DNA of 64,000 bases, taken from the NCBI RefSeq assembly GCF_050632395.1, contig NZ_CP192600.1:2790001-2854000 (forward strand), given 5' to 3'. Of this stretch, positions 36,328-45,406 are shown in pieces. The number at the start of each line of letters is the position of its first letter. The first letter of the stretch is position 1. The stretch is from JAUYQR01 sp050632395. GTDB taxonomy: Bacteria > Pseudomonadota > Alphaproteobacteria > Rhodobacterales > Rhodobacteraceae. Both the position numbers and the translations under genes were made by a program. The notes beneath the pieces were generated by a model that was given only the letters and a program-made list of their open reading frames with translations, was not told where the DNA came from and made no database searches.

Positions 36328-36485
36328 CTCTACCTCCGCGCGAGACGCTGCGACTGCACGAAACAATGGCCCTTGGTTGTTTGCCAAGTGACGGCTCCGT
36401 TTACGCTTTCCCGACTTGTTTGAAGCGCTTCGACAAAGGAAATTGGTTCCAGAAGCTAATTTTTTCTTTGGAAGTTCTTTATACC

Positions 36486-37388
36486 ATGTCCGATTGGGAT
36501 GGCCTCACTGCGGAAGCGACGCCAGACTGGTTGCGCGCCATGACGCGGCTGACCGAAGAGGATGGCGATCTACTGCCTTTAGGTGACCGGCACTGGGCTT
36601 TCTTTGTAGAGCAAAAGCCGGTGCTTCTGGTCACGTTCGAGGTCGCGTCTGCGATCCGCGAGCGTGAAGGCAATCTTCCCGCGCATCAGGCGCTGGCACA
36701 GTCGCGCGGCTGGTCGCATCTGTGCATCATATCCGAGGGCGAGACCTGGTGGCGCGACCCGGCGGTCTACCGCTATTTCGACCGGTTGGTGGACGACGGG
36801 TTCCTCGAAGATTTCGAGCGCGTCGTGTTCTACGGGGCGGGCATTTCGGGCTATGCGGCGGCAGCCTATTCGGTGGCCTCGCCGGGCGCGGAACTGTTGC
36901 TGATCGCGCCGCGGGCCACGATGGACACCTCGCTTGCGCGCTGGGACGACCGGCACCTTTCGGCACGGCGGCTGAACTTTACTGACCGCTACGGATTTGC
37001 CCCGGACATGACCGAAGGCGCAAGCAAGGTCTGGCTGATCCACGACCCGTATAACCCGCGCGACGCGATGCATGCGGCCCTGTTCCGGCGGCCTTATGTG
37101 ACGGTGCTGAACGCGCCGCACACCGGCGAAGCGACCGAAGATACGCTGGTCGAGATGCAGGTGCTTGACCGGTTGCTGGCCGCCGTGATGGACGGCAAGC
37201 TCACACCCTACGGCTTTGCGCGGATGTGGCGCGGTCGGCGGTCGAACGCCAGCTACCTGCGCGCGATCCTGTATGCAGCCGAACGCAGCGGCCATCCGCA
37301 GCGCGAGGTGATGATCTGCCGGTCGGTCACCTCGCGGTTGCGCGCGCCCCGGTTCCAGCGCAGGCTGGCGGAACTGACGGGCGGGTGA
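36486..37388 (+). CDS. Uncharacterised Rhodobacteraceae protein, sometimes labelled PAPS-reductase-like
   Basis: I do not recognise a secure function. The 300-residue product starts MSDWDGLTAEATPDW and has a soluble alpha/beta core with a nucleophile-elbow-like segment FYGAGISGYAAAAYS (about residues 116-130), an LLLIAPRATMDTS strand and an IHDPYNPRDAMHA segment; this arrangement recalls alpha/beta hydrolases, with G-A-G instead of G-x-S. ATG 36486 is chosen because the stretch encoding the upstream 40 residues is AT-rich and unlike coding sequence here. It follows the glycosyltransferase on the same strand. Confidence 0.75.
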   Translation: MSDWDGLTAEATPDWLRAMTRLTEEDGDLLPLGDRHWAFFVEQKPVLLVTFEVASAIREREGNLPAHQALAQSRGWSHLCIISEGETWWRDPAVYRYFDRLVDDGFLEDFERVVFYGAGISGYAAAAYSVASPGAELLLIAPRATMDTSLARWDDRHLSARRLNFTDRYGFAPDMTEGASKVWLIHDPYNPRDAMHAALFRRPYVTVLNAPHTGEATEDTLVEMQVLDRLLAAVMDGKLTPYGFARMWRGRRSNASYLRAILYAAERSGHPQREVMICRSVTSRLRAPRFQRRLAELTGG

Positions 37389-37400
37389 TCAGAACTCGGG

Positions 37401-37775
37401 TCAGCGGTTGAGGTCTTCGGTGCGCGCCAGGGTCATGCCGCGCAGGCATGCATAGATCAACAAGGGTTCGGCAGACCCACCCCGCATCGGGTAGCCCGCC
37501 ACGGCACAGTTGGCATCCCGAAACGCGATCCAGGCGCGCTGGGCATCGCGCAACAGGGTAGTTTCCTTCGTCAGGTCTTCGGGCCGCTCGGCCAAGGCCT
37601 GCTTCAGATCGGCCATCGCCATCTGGTATGCCTGATTCAACCCGGTATCGGCCTTGGACCAGTCCTGTTCGGCGCAATAGTTCATTTCCATCTGCGTGAT
37701 GGCGGCAGTGCAGTCGACCTCTTGTCCCGCGACGGGTGCAGCGAGAACGATGAACAGGGCGGCAAGGCGGGTCAT
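37401..37775 (-). CDS. Secreted LprI-like protein (DUF1311)
   Basis: The 124-residue product has a signal peptide (residues 1-18, MTRLAALFIVLAAPVAG) and the DUF1311/LprI core: DCTAAITQMEMNYCAEQDW, LNQAYQ and ERPEDLTKETTLLRDAQRAWIAFRDANC (both in part), with four cysteines in the family pattern. LprI of mycobacteria inhibits lysozyme; a role in the periplasm here is inference. The start at 37775 has GGAG upstream. It converges with the preceding gene and is divergent from pyrC, 93 bases away. Confidence 0.85.
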   Translation of the reverse strand: MTRLAALFIVLAAPVAGQEVDCTAAITQMEMNYCAEQDWSKADTGLNQAYQMAMADLKQALAERPEDLTKETTLLRDAQRAWIAFRDANCAVAGYPMRGGSAEPLLIYACLRGMTLARTEDLNR

Positions 37776-37868
37776 TCCAGGCTCCGGTCTTGGGTTTCGG
37801 GCATGCTGCACCAGCCTGCCCCGCGATGCCACTGGAAACGGGGGCGGCTTTGCGCTACCCGAAGGCAC

Positions 37869-38909
37869 ATGCATACCGTGACCCTCCGCCGCCCCGACGA
37901 TTGGCACCTGCACCTGCGCGACGGCGCGATGCTGAAGGCCGTGCTGCCGGAATCCGCCCGGCATTTTGCGCGGGCGATCATCATGCCAAACCTCGTGCCG
38001 CCGGTTGTGACTGGTAACGATGCGCGCGCCTACCGCGACCGTATTCTGGCGGCCCTGCCGCCGGGTGCGACATTCGAACCGTTGATGACGCTGTATCTGA
38101 CCGAGGCGACGGTGGCTGCCGATGTGGCCGCTGCGGCTGCATCGGGGCTGGTTCGGGCGGTCAAACTCTACCCGGCGGGCGCCACGACCAATTCCCACGC
38201 CGGAGTGCGCGATCTGGGCCGCGTGATACCCGTGCTGGAAAAGATGGCCGAAATCGGCCTGCCGCTTTGCCTGCACGGCGAGGTGACGGACCCGTCGGTA
38301 GACATCTTCGACCGCGAAGCCGTGTTCATCGACACGGTGCTTGACCCGCTGCGCCGCCGACTGCCGGGCCTGCGCGTGGTGATGGAGCATATCACCACCG
38401 AAGAAGGCGTGGCCTATGCGCGGGCTGGCGGTAACACGCTGGGTGCCACGATCACGACGCACCACCTGATCATCAACCGCAACCACATCCTCGCCGGGGG
38501 GATACGGCCGCATTACTATTGCCTGCCGGTCGCCAAGCGCGAAAAGCATCGGCTGGCGCTGCGCGCGGCTGCGGTTTCGGGCGAGGGGCGATTTTTCCTT
38601 GGCACCGACAGCGCCCCGCATGTGGACGCGCTGAAGGAACATGCCTGCGGCTGCGCCGGCTGCTTCACCGCGACGAACACCATGCCGATCCTTGCGCATG
38701 TGTTCGAGGAGGAGGGCGCGCTGGACCGGCTGGAAGCCTTCGCCAGCCTGAACGGCCCGGCCTTCTACCGCCTACCCGCAAACGAGGCGCGGATGACCCT
38801 GTCAAAGCGTGCCACAGCCAACGCCTTCCCCGAAAAGATCCTGTCCGAGGCGGGGCCTGTGACCGTCTTCAACCCCGGTTTCCCCGTGCACTGGCACGTC
38901 GAGCCCTGA
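37869..38909 (+). CDS. pyrC: Dihydroorotase (class II, PyrC type)
   Basis: Zinc enzyme that cyclises carbamoyl aspartate in pyrimidine synthesis. The 346-residue product begins MHTVTLRRPDDWHLHLRDG, with metal-binding HLHLRD (residues 13-18). The carbamylated Lys is in VKLYPAGATTNS, and further metal ligands are LHGEV, MEHITT and the DSAPH motif near residue 250. It belongs to the short E. coli-like class. The pyrE start follows 15 bases after its stop, so the two form an operon. Confidence 0.96.
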   Translation: MHTVTLRRPDDWHLHLRDGAMLKAVLPESARHFARAIIMPNLVPPVVTGNDARAYRDRILAALPPGATFEPLMTLYLTEATVAADVAAAAASGLVRAVKLYPAGATTNSHAGVRDLGRVIPVLEKMAEIGLPLCLHGEVTDPSVDIFDREAVFIDTVLDPLRRRLPGLRVVMEHITTEEGVAYARAGGNTLGATITTHHLIINRNHILAGGIRPHYYCLPVAKREKHRLALRAAAVSGEGRFFLGTDSAPHVDALKEHACGCAGCFTATNTMPILAHVFEEEGALDRLEAFASLNGPAFYRLPANEARMTLSKRATANAFPEKILSEAGPVTVFNPGFPVHWHVEP

Positions 38910-38923
38910 TTGCGAGCCTGCCG

Positions 38924-39604
38924 ATGATCCCTTCAAGCTTTCCCCCCGCCGCCGAGATCGCCCGCCTGACCGCGCGCGCGCTGTTGGAAATCAAGGCCGT
39001 GCACTTCAACGCCGAAACCCCGTTCACGCTGGCCTCGGGGCTGCCCTCACCCACCTACATCGATTGCCGCAAGCTGATTTCCTATCCGCGCATCCGGTCC
39101 ATGCTGATGGATTTCATGGTGGTCACGGTGATGCGTGATGCGGGCTTTGAGGCGTTCGACAACATCGCCGGGGGCGAGACAGCCGGAATTCCCTTTGCGG
39201 CACTGGTGGCCGAACGTATGGCGCTGCCGATGACCTATGTGCGCAAGAAACCGAAAGGCTACGGCCGCAACGCCCGCATCGAAGGCGCGATGAGCGAGGG
39301 GCAGCGGGTCCTTCTGGTGGAAGATCTGACCACCGATGGCGGCTCGAAACTGTCCTTCGTTGATGCGATCCGCGAAACCGGGGCTACCTGCGCCCATACC
39401 GCGGTGATCTTTTATTACGGGATCTTTCCCGAAACGACCCAGCGTCTGGCTGATCATGGCGTCGCCTTGCACCACCTGTGCACCTGGTGGGACGTGCTGG
39501 CCGAAGCCCGCGCGCAGGGCAGTTTCGATGCCGCGACGCTGGCCGAGGTCGAGACTTTCCTGTCTGCACCGCGCGCCTGGCAGGATGCGCGGAAGCCCGC
39601 CTGA
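38924..39604 (+). CDS. pyrE: Orotate phosphoribosyltransferase
   Basis: Joins orotate to PRPP to give orotidine monophosphate. The 226-residue product has the PRPP-binding motif VLLVEDLTTDGGSK (about residues 130-143) and the flexible loop with YVRKKPKGYGR. The start ATG 38924 gives the family length; earlier frame continuation lies inside pyrC. It is in operon with pyrC, so two consecutive steps of the UMP pathway are co-expressed. pyrH at 1766 acts later in the same pathway. Confidence 0.96.
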   Translation: MIPSSFPPAAEIARLTARALLEIKAVHFNAETPFTLASGLPSPTYIDCRKLISYPRIRSMLMDFMVVTVMRDAGFEAFDNIAGGETAGIPFAALVAERMALPMTYVRKKPKGYGRNARIEGAMSEGQRVLLVEDLTTDGGSKLSFVDAIRETGATCAHTAVIFYYGIFPETTQRLADHGVALHHLCTWWDVLAEARAQGSFDAATLAEVETFLSAPRAWQDARKPA

Positions 39605-39641
39605 CACCGGGGCTTCTCTGTGCGCAGCCCTGTGCAGCCTT

Positions 39642-39650
39642 TGTGGATAA
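39642..39650 (-). promoter_or_regulatory. Perfect DnaA box upstream of dnaB
   Basis: TGTGGATAA, the reverse complement of TTATCCACA, lies 180 bases before the dnaB start and 37 bases past the pyrE stop. It is the strongest DnaA box consensus. It may link helicase expression to DnaA. Confidence 0.5.
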
Positions 39651-39829
39651 CAGGATTCGGGCGTCAACAGGCGGTGCCGTTCCGCGTGTCCGACCCTAAA
39701 GATGGTGGCCGACTCGGGCCTCGGCGGTTATCCTCAGACTTATACCCGGTCCATGCACCGATCTATCAGGTGTTGCCGGCTTATCGTTAAGGGCGCAAGA
39801 GACGCTCGGGATTGAGGGAGTGGAAGCAT

Positions 39830-41338
39830 ATGGCCGACTTGGCAGCTGTCAGGCAAATCGTCCCCGCAACAACCAGTGCTGGCGCGGAAACCGAGGTTCT
39901 TCCGCATAACATCGAGGCTGAACAGCAGCTTCTGGGCGCGATCCTCGTCAACAACGACGTCTACGACCGGATTTCCTCGGTGGTGAAGGCCGAGCATTTC
40001 TTCGATCCGGTGCACCAGCGCATCTACGAAATCGCGGCGGCACGCATCCTGAAGAACGCGCTGGCCTCGCCGGTAACCCTGAAGGCGTTTCTTGAAGAAG
40101 ACGCAGGCCTGAAGGACCTTGGTGGCCCGGCCTATCTGGTGCGCCTCGCGGGGGCGGCGATCTCGGCCTACGCGGCGCGCGACTATGCGCAGATGATCTA
40201 CGACCTCGCCGTGCGGCGCGAACTGATCCAGCTGGGCCGCGACATCGCGGCGCAGGCGGCCAAGGTCGCAGTCGACAGCGAGCCCAAGGACCAGATCATC
40301 GAAGCCGAGCAGCGGCTATACAAACTGGGCGAGCAAGGCGTTGCCGAACGCGGATTTCAAAGCTTTCTCAAGGCCGTAACGGACGCAGTGAATGTAGCCA
40401 ACGCGGCCTACCAGCGCGAGGGCGGCCTCGCCGGCATCTCGACCGGCCTGATCGACATGGACCGCAAGCTGGGGGGGCTGCACCCCTCCGACCTTCTGAT
40501 CCTTGCCGGTCGTCCGTCGATGGGCAAGACCTCGCTTGCCACCAACATCGCCTTCAACATCGCCAAGGCGCACAAGCGCGGTCGGATGCCGGATGGCGGC
40601 GAAGGCTCAGTCGAAGGCGGCGTCGTCGGCTTCTTCTCGCTTGAAATGAGCGCCGAACAGTTGGCCGCGCGTATCCTGTCAGAAGCATCCGAAGTGCCGT
40701 CCGAACAGATCCGCCGCGGCGACATGACCGAACAGGAATTCCGCCGCTTCGTCGAAGCGGCGAAGGCGCTGGAGGCCTGCCCGCTCTATATCGACGACAC
40801 CCCTGCCCTGCCGATCAGCCAGGTCGCGGCGCGGGCGCGGCGCCTGAAGCGGACGCATGGCCTTGACGTGCTGATCATCGACTACCTGCAGCTTCTGAAG
40901 GGCACGTCCAAGGAGAACCGGGTACAGGAAGTCTCCGAGATCACGCAAGGCCTGAAGGCCATCGCAAAGGAATTGAACATCCCGGTGATTGCGCTCTCGC
41001 AGCTTAGCCGGGCGGTGGAAAGCCGCGAGGACAAGCGGCCGCAACTCAGCGACCTGCGCGAATCCGGGTCGATCGAACAGGACGCCGACGTAGTGATGTT
41101 CGTCTACCGTGACGAATACTACCGCGAGCGGGAAAAGCCGGGCGACCACGAGCTGGAAAAGATGGCGCAGTGGCAGACGATCATGGAATCGGTGCATGGC
41201 AAGGCCGAGGTCATCATTGGCAAGCAGCGCCACGGGCCGATCGGAACCGTGGAACTCAGCTTCGAAGGCCGCTTCACCCGCTTTGGCAACCTCGCAAAAC
41301 CGTGGCAAGGGTCGGGCGGCCCCGACGTCGGGTTCTGA
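39830..41338 (+). CDS. dnaB: Replicative DNA helicase DnaB
   Basis: Hexameric 5'-3' helicase at the replication fork. The 502-residue product has an N-terminal DnaB domain (about residues 25-130, LPHNIEAEQQLLGAIL in part) and a RecA-like C-terminal domain with Walker A GRPSMGKTSLA (about 224-234), Walker B LDVLIIDYLQL, the arginine-finger region SRAVESREDKRPQLSDLRESG (in part) and DADVVMFVYRDEYY. ATG 39830 is preferred over TTG 39812: it has GGGAG upstream and yields the normal start. No intein is present in the Walker regions. Confidence 0.97.
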   Translation: MADLAAVRQIVPATTSAGAETEVLPHNIEAEQQLLGAILVNNDVYDRISSVVKAEHFFDPVHQRIYEIAAARILKNALASPVTLKAFLEEDAGLKDLGGPAYLVRLAGAAISAYAARDYAQMIYDLAVRRELIQLGRDIAAQAAKVAVDSEPKDQIIEAEQRLYKLGEQGVAERGFQSFLKAVTDAVNVANAAYQREGGLAGISTGLIDMDRKLGGLHPSDLLILAGRPSMGKTSLATNIAFNIAKAHKRGRMPDGGEGSVEGGVVGFFSLEMSAEQLAARILSEASEVPSEQIRRGDMTEQEFRRFVEAAKALEACPLYIDDTPALPISQVAARARRLKRTHGLDVLIIDYLQLLKGTSKENRVQEVSEITQGLKAIAKELNIPVIALSQLSRAVESREDKRPQLSDLRESGSIEQDADVVMFVYRDEYYREREKPGDHELEKMAQWQTIMESVHGKAEVIIGKQRHGPIGTVELSFEGRFTRFGNLAKPWQGSGGPDVGF

Positions 41339-41357
41339 CCACACGGCATCCGACCAG

Positions 41358-41391
41358 CCATTGCTCTTTTCAAAATACTCCCGCCGGAGGC
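41358..41391 (-). repeat. Dispersed intergenic element, copy 6 (tail type II)
   Basis: Read on the minus strand: GCCTCCGGCGGGAGTATTTT then GAAAAGAGCAATGG. It differs little from copies 1 and 8. It lies 20 bases after the dnaB stop, ahead of three hairpins. Confidence 0.7.
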
Positions 41392-41406
41392 ATCCCACAT
41401 CTGCAG

Positions 41407-41510
41407 CCCCAGCCACGCTGGGGTGCCAACTCACGGCATTGCCGCCCTCGGGGGTTCGACACCCCCGAGGGCGGGTCCCCTTTCGCAGTGCCGCACACTG
41501 GTGCAGTGTG
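41407..41510 (+). other. Three consecutive GC-rich hairpins before an SDR gene
   Basis: Hairpin 1: CCCCAGC/GCTGGGG, 3-base loop (41407-41423). Hairpin 2: GCCCTCGGGGGT/ACCCCCGAGGGC, 12 bp, 5-base loop (41444-41472). Hairpin 3: CACACTG/CAGTGTG, 3-base loop (41494-41510). No T-run follows any of them. They lie between dnaB and the SDR gene and could be a dnaB terminator region, a leader, or a repeat remnant. Confidence 0.5.
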
Positions 41511-41535
41511 ACCGCCAAATGCGGGAGAGTTAGGC

Positions 41536-42315
41536 ATGGATCTGGGACTGACGGACAAGGTGGTGATCGTCACGGGTGGCGGTGCCGGAATTGGCGGCGC
41601 GATTTCCGAGGAACTGGCGGCAGAAGGCGCGATCCCGGTGATCGTCGCGCGCCGCGAGCCGGAGGCAGGCTTCTTGGCCGCCCTCACCACGCGCCAGCCA
41701 CAGGCCAGCGTGGTGATCGCCGACCTTGCACAGGACGAAGGCTGCCGCACGGCAGTGGCCGAAGTGCGGCGCCGCTACGGGCGGATTGACGCCTTGGTCA
41801 ACAATGCCGGCACCAACGATGGCGTGGGGCTCGAGGCAGGGCCCGAGGCATTTCGCGCCTCATTGGACCAGAACCTCTTGCATTACTACACGCTCGCCCA
41901 CCTGTGCCTCGACGATCTGAAGGCCGCGCGCGGCGCCATCGTCAACATCTCGTCCAAAACTGCGCTGACGGGTCAGGGCTCGACCTCGGCCTATGTCGCG
42001 GCGAAGGCAGCCCAACTGGGGCTGACGCGGGAATGGGCGGCGGCGCTGGCACCCCACGGCGTGCGGGTGAACGCGGTGATCCCGGCCGAGGTAATGACGC
42101 CGATGTATGCGCGCTGGCTGCAGACCCTGCCCGACCCCGACGCGGCCCTTGCCACCATTACCGCGCGCATTCCCCTAGGCCAGCGCATGACCGAAGCGGC
42201 GGAAATCGCGGCAACCACGGTATTCCTCTTGTCGCCCAAGGCCGGCCATACCACCGGGCAATGGCTGTTGGTAGACGGCGGCTACGTGCATCTGGACCGG
42301 GCGCTGGGGCGCTAG
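41536..42315 (+). CDS. Short-chain dehydrogenase/reductase (L-fucose dehydrogenase-like)
   Basis: Cytosolic NAD(P)-dependent oxidoreductase of the classical SDR type, 259 residues. The cofactor motif is TGGGAGIGG (residues 13-21), followed by the NNAG motif and the catalytic Ser-Tyr-Lys set: Ser in NISSKTAL and the YVAAK motif (Tyr and Lys). The C-terminal GQWLLVDGGYVHLDRAL fits sugar-alcohol and L-fucose-type dehydrogenases. The actual substrate is not certain. A GGGAGAG ribosome site precedes the ATG. It is convergent with the P-type ATPase gene. Confidence 0.87.
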   Translation: MDLGLTDKVVIVTGGGAGIGGAISEELAAEGAIPVIVARREPEAGFLAALTTRQPQASVVIADLAQDEGCRTAVAEVRRRYGRIDALVNNAGTNDGVGLEAGPEAFRASLDQNLLHYYTLAHLCLDDLKAARGAIVNISSKTALTGQGSTSAYVAAKAAQLGLTREWAAALAPHGVRVNAVIPAEVMTPMYARWLQTLPDPDAALATITARIPLGQRMTEAAEIAATTVFLLSPKAGHTTGQWLLVDGGYVHLDRALGR

Positions 42316-42323
42316 ACGGCAGG

Positions 42324-44228
42324 TCAGGCCGGACGGCGGATCGGATCGGCCAGCAATCGCAGGCCGTTCAGCACCACCAGCAGCGTGCCGCCTTCGTGGC
42401 CGATGACGGCAAGCGGCAGCGGCAGGTTGAAAAACAGCCCCCCGGTCACCAGCACCAGCATCGCGCCGATCGCAAATGTCAGGTTCTGGCGGATAATCGC
42501 GCGGGTGCGGCGCGCAAGCGCATGCGCGGCGGCAAGGCGGCCAAGGTCATCGGCCATCAGCGCCACATCCGCCGCCTGCAGCGCCACTTCGCTGCCCGCC
42601 ACCCCCATCGCCACGCCGACATCGGCCCGCGCCAGGGCGGCGGCATCGTTCACCCCGTCGCCTACGAACGCCACGGCACCACGTTTCGCCGCCGCGTCAA
42701 CCAGCGTGACCTTGTCGGCGGGAAGCAGGCCAGACTCGATCTCGCTGTCCTTCAGCCCAAGGGCTGCGCCGATTCGGGCGGCCACGGGCGCGCGGTCGCC
42801 GGTCATCATCAGGATTCGCGCGACCCCCCCTGCCTTGAGCGCCGCCAGCCCCTCGCGGGCGGTCGGCCGCAGGTCATCGGCAACGGTGACCGCGCCCAAA
42901 AGCCGGTCGCCGCGCCCGGCGAAGATCAGCGTTTCGGACCCGTCGGCCATGGCTTGCAGATCGGGCGGCAGGGTCGCCCCCATCCGTTCCCGCATGCGCG
43001 CGTTGCCAGCCCAGATCGGGCCGAGGGAATCAACCCCGCTGATCCCTTCGCTGGGATTTGAGGTGACATCGCGGACCGCGATCGGAATGACGCCCCGCGC
43101 CTCGGCGGCACGGCGGAGGGCGCCGGCGATGGGGTGTTCGGACTGCGCCTCCAGCCCGGCGACAAGGGCAAGAAAACCGTCCTCGTCCCCTTGCAGAGCA
43201 AGGATACCGGTCACTTCGGCCTGCCCGGTGGTCAGCGTTCCAGTCTTGTCGAAGGCAAAGGTCTTCACATCGGCCAGACGCTCCAGTGCGGCGCCGCCCT
43301 TGAACAGAACCCCACCCCGGGCAGAGGCGGACAGCGCCGACAGGATCGCCGCGGGAACCGAGATCACCACAGCGCAGGGGCTGGCTGCCACCAGCAGCGT
43401 CGCGGCGCGGTAAAGCGCCTCGTCCAGCGTCCAGCCAAGACCAACAAGGACAGCGAAGGCCAGCACGGCACCGGCAAGCACGGCGATTGTGTAGCGCTGC
43501 CCAAACCAGTCGGAAAACCGCTCCGACGGGGCTTTCATCGCCTGCGCCTCGGTCACAAGGCGGATCATCTGGGCAACGGTGCTTTCGGCCAGCCCCCGCG
43601 TCACCTCGACCGTCAGGATGCCGTCAAGGTTGACGGTGGCTTCGTGCACCGAGGCCCCCAGCGCCTTCAGCCGAGGCTCGGATTCGCCCGTGATCGTGCT
43701 TTCGTCCAGATGCCCCGTGCCCTCGACGATCCGCCCGTCGACCGGCACCCGCGCGCCTGGGCGCAAGATCACCAGATCACCCGGGACAAGTTCGGCCACC
43801 TGCACCTCGCGGACCGCGCCGTCCTCAAACTTCAGCGCGGTTTCGGGGCGAAGCTGCATCAGCGCCTCGACCGCGCGGCGGGCCTTGCCCATCGCGCGAT
43901 GTTCCAGCGTGCCCGAAACGGAAAACAGCGCAAGCAGCACCGCGCCTTCCAGCGCCGCACCGACGCTGGCCGCAGCCAACGCCGCAACCACCATCAAAAG
44001 GTCGATGTTCAAGGTGCGCCGCTGCCAAAGATCGCTCAACGCCGACCGCAGCGGGGGCACGCCTCCCGCCAGATAGGCCACGACCAGCGCCCCGGCCACC
44101 AGACCCAGCGGCAGCGGCTGCACGGTCGCATCAAGCGTGGCAATGCCCAACCCGGCCCAGGTCAGCACCGTCAGGGGCACATCGGCTTCGCCTTCCGACA
44201 CAGCTTCGTCACTGTGGTCATGCGCCAT
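42324..44228 (-). CDS. P1B-4-type heavy-metal-exporting ATPase
   Basis: Inner-membrane P-type ATPase of 634 residues, exporting divalent metal. It has the phosphorylation motif DKTGT, the TGES actuator and the GDGVNDAAAL hinge. The metal-site motifs SPC (VAASPCAVVIS) and HEGGT (VIGHEGGTLLVV) in the last helices are the P1B-4 class signature (CoaT/CtpD/PfeT), which moves Co2+ or Fe2+. No N-terminal metal-binding domain is present; it has only a short His-rich start (AHDHSDE). ATG 44228 has AGAGGGA upstream. Start 44249 is also in frame. The substrate metal is inferred from the class. Confidence 0.93.
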   Translation of the reverse strand: MAHDHSDEAVSEGEADVPLTVLTWAGLGIATLDATVQPLPLGLVAGALVVAYLAGGVPPLRSALSDLWQRRTLNIDLLMVVAALAAASVGAALEGAVLLALFSVSGTLEHRAMGKARRAVEALMQLRPETALKFEDGAVREVQVAELVPGDLVILRPGARVPVDGRIVEGTGHLDESTITGESEPRLKALGASVHEATVNLDGILTVEVTRGLAESTVAQMIRLVTEAQAMKAPSERFSDWFGQRYTIAVLAGAVLAFAVLVGLGWTLDEALYRAATLLVAASPCAVVISVPAAILSALSASARGGVLFKGGAALERLADVKTFAFDKTGTLTTGQAEVTGILALQGDEDGFLALVAGLEAQSEHPIAGALRRAAEARGVIPIAVRDVTSNPSEGISGVDSLGPIWAGNARMRERMGATLPPDLQAMADGSETLIFAGRGDRLLGAVTVADDLRPTAREGLAALKAGGVARILMMTGDRAPVAARIGAALGLKDSEIESGLLPADKVTLVDAAAKRGAVAFVGDGVNDAAALARADVGVAMGVAGSEVALQAADVALMADDLGRLAAAHALARRTRAIIRQNLTFAIGAMLVLVTGGLFFNLPLPLAVIGHEGGTLLVVLNGLRLLADPIRRPA

Positions 44229-44356
44229 GTGGTATCCCTCTTCGGCCAATCAAACGGCCATCATATCGTCAGGACTTCGGCGGCCGGATGCAACCCCTGC
44301 CCCGCAGCCCCATGTTTTTCCTTGACCCAAGCCCGGGTCCGGTCGAAACAGCGCGC

Positions 44357-45406
44357 ATGGCAACCGCGACACTCACCATCGACCTTGATGCCGTCGCGGC
44401 CAACTGGCGCGCGCTCGACCGGCTGTCCGGGCCAGAGGTGCAGACCGCAGCCGTGGTCAAGGCCGATGCCTACGGATTGGGCGTCACCCGCGTGGCGCGC
44501 GCCTTGGCGCAGGCCGGTGCGCGGCGGTTCTTCGTGGCATACGCCGAGGAAGGCGCGGCGGTGCGTCAGGCGCTTGGTCCCGGACCGCAGATTTCCGTGC
44601 TGTCAGGCCACATGTCGGGCGATACCGAGATGATCAACGATCTTGACCTGACGCCGATGCTGAACAGCCTCGAACAGATCACCCGCCACCTGGAATCGCT
44701 TCCAGGCCATCCGTTCGGCGTGCAGCTTGACACCGGCATGAACCGTTTGGGCGTCGAGATGCTGGAGTGGCAGGCCGTCGCCTCGATCCTGATCGACGCG
44801 GGGCCGGCGCTCTTGATGAGCCACCTTGCCTGTGCCGACGAACCCGACCACCCGCTGAACGCCACACAGCTTGAGGCGTTTCACGAAATGACCGATGGCA
44901 CCGGCATCCCGCGCTCGCTGGCGGCGACGGGCGGCATTCTGCTGGGGCCGAAATATCACTTTGACCTGACCCGCCCGGGAATCGGCCTTTATGGCGGCCT
45001 GCCCTTCGATACCTCGGTTCGGGCAGTAAGCCTCGGCCTGCCGGTGATCCAGACCCGCGAGGTGGCTCCCGGCGAAAGCGTCGGCTACGGCTGCACCTGG
45101 ACGGCCGATACCCCCGCCGTCATTGCGACCGTCGCGGGCGGCTATGCCGACGGGCTGCCGCGCACGCTGTCTAACGCCGCGATGCTGTGGGACGGCGATA
45201 TCCCCTGCCCGCTGGTTGGCCGCGTGTCGATGGACCTGATCACCGTCGACGTGACGCATCTCGCCGAAGTGCCGAAGTCGCTCGACATCCTCTGCGCTCA
45301 CCAGACGGTCGACGATCTGGCCGACGCCGCAGGAACCATCGGCTACGAGATCCTGACCTCGCTTGGCCCGCGCTACCTGCGCCGCTATCAGGAGCGGCCC
45401 GCATGA
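44357..45406 (+). CDS. alr: Alanine racemase
   Basis: PLP enzyme that makes D-alanine for peptidoglycan. The 349-residue product has the PLP lysine in AVVKADAYGLG (about residues 33-43), the second catalytic Tyr in SVGYGCTW, and VSMDLITVDV near the C terminus. ATG 44357 fits the family N terminus; a longer in-frame start at 44312 is possible but the added residues are not conserved. Its stop overlaps the mlaE start by ATGA, so alr leads a three-gene operon with a lipid transport permease and its ATPase. Confidence 0.94.
   Translation: MATATLTIDLDAVAANWRALDRLSGPEVQTAAVVKADAYGLGVTRVARALAQAGARRFFVAYAEEGAAVRQALGPGPQISVLSGHMSGDTEMINDLDLTPMLNSLEQITRHLESLPGHPFGVQLDTGMNRLGVEMLEWQAVASILIDAGPALLMSHLACADEPDHPLNATQLEAFHEMTDGTGIPRSLAATGGILLGPKYHFDLTRPGIGLYGGLPFDTSVRAVSLGLPVIQTREVAPGESVGYGCTWTADTPAVIATVAGGYADGLPRTLSNAAMLWDGDIPCPLVGRVSMDLITVDVTHLAEVPKSLDILCAHQTVDDLADAAGTIGYEILTSLGPRYLRRYQERPA

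Noticed and set aside
41441..41472. T-arm-like GGGGGTTCGACACCCCC suggesting a tRNA
   Set aside because: No matching acceptor, D-arm or anticodon arm can be formed upstream; the arms extend into one 12-bp hairpin.
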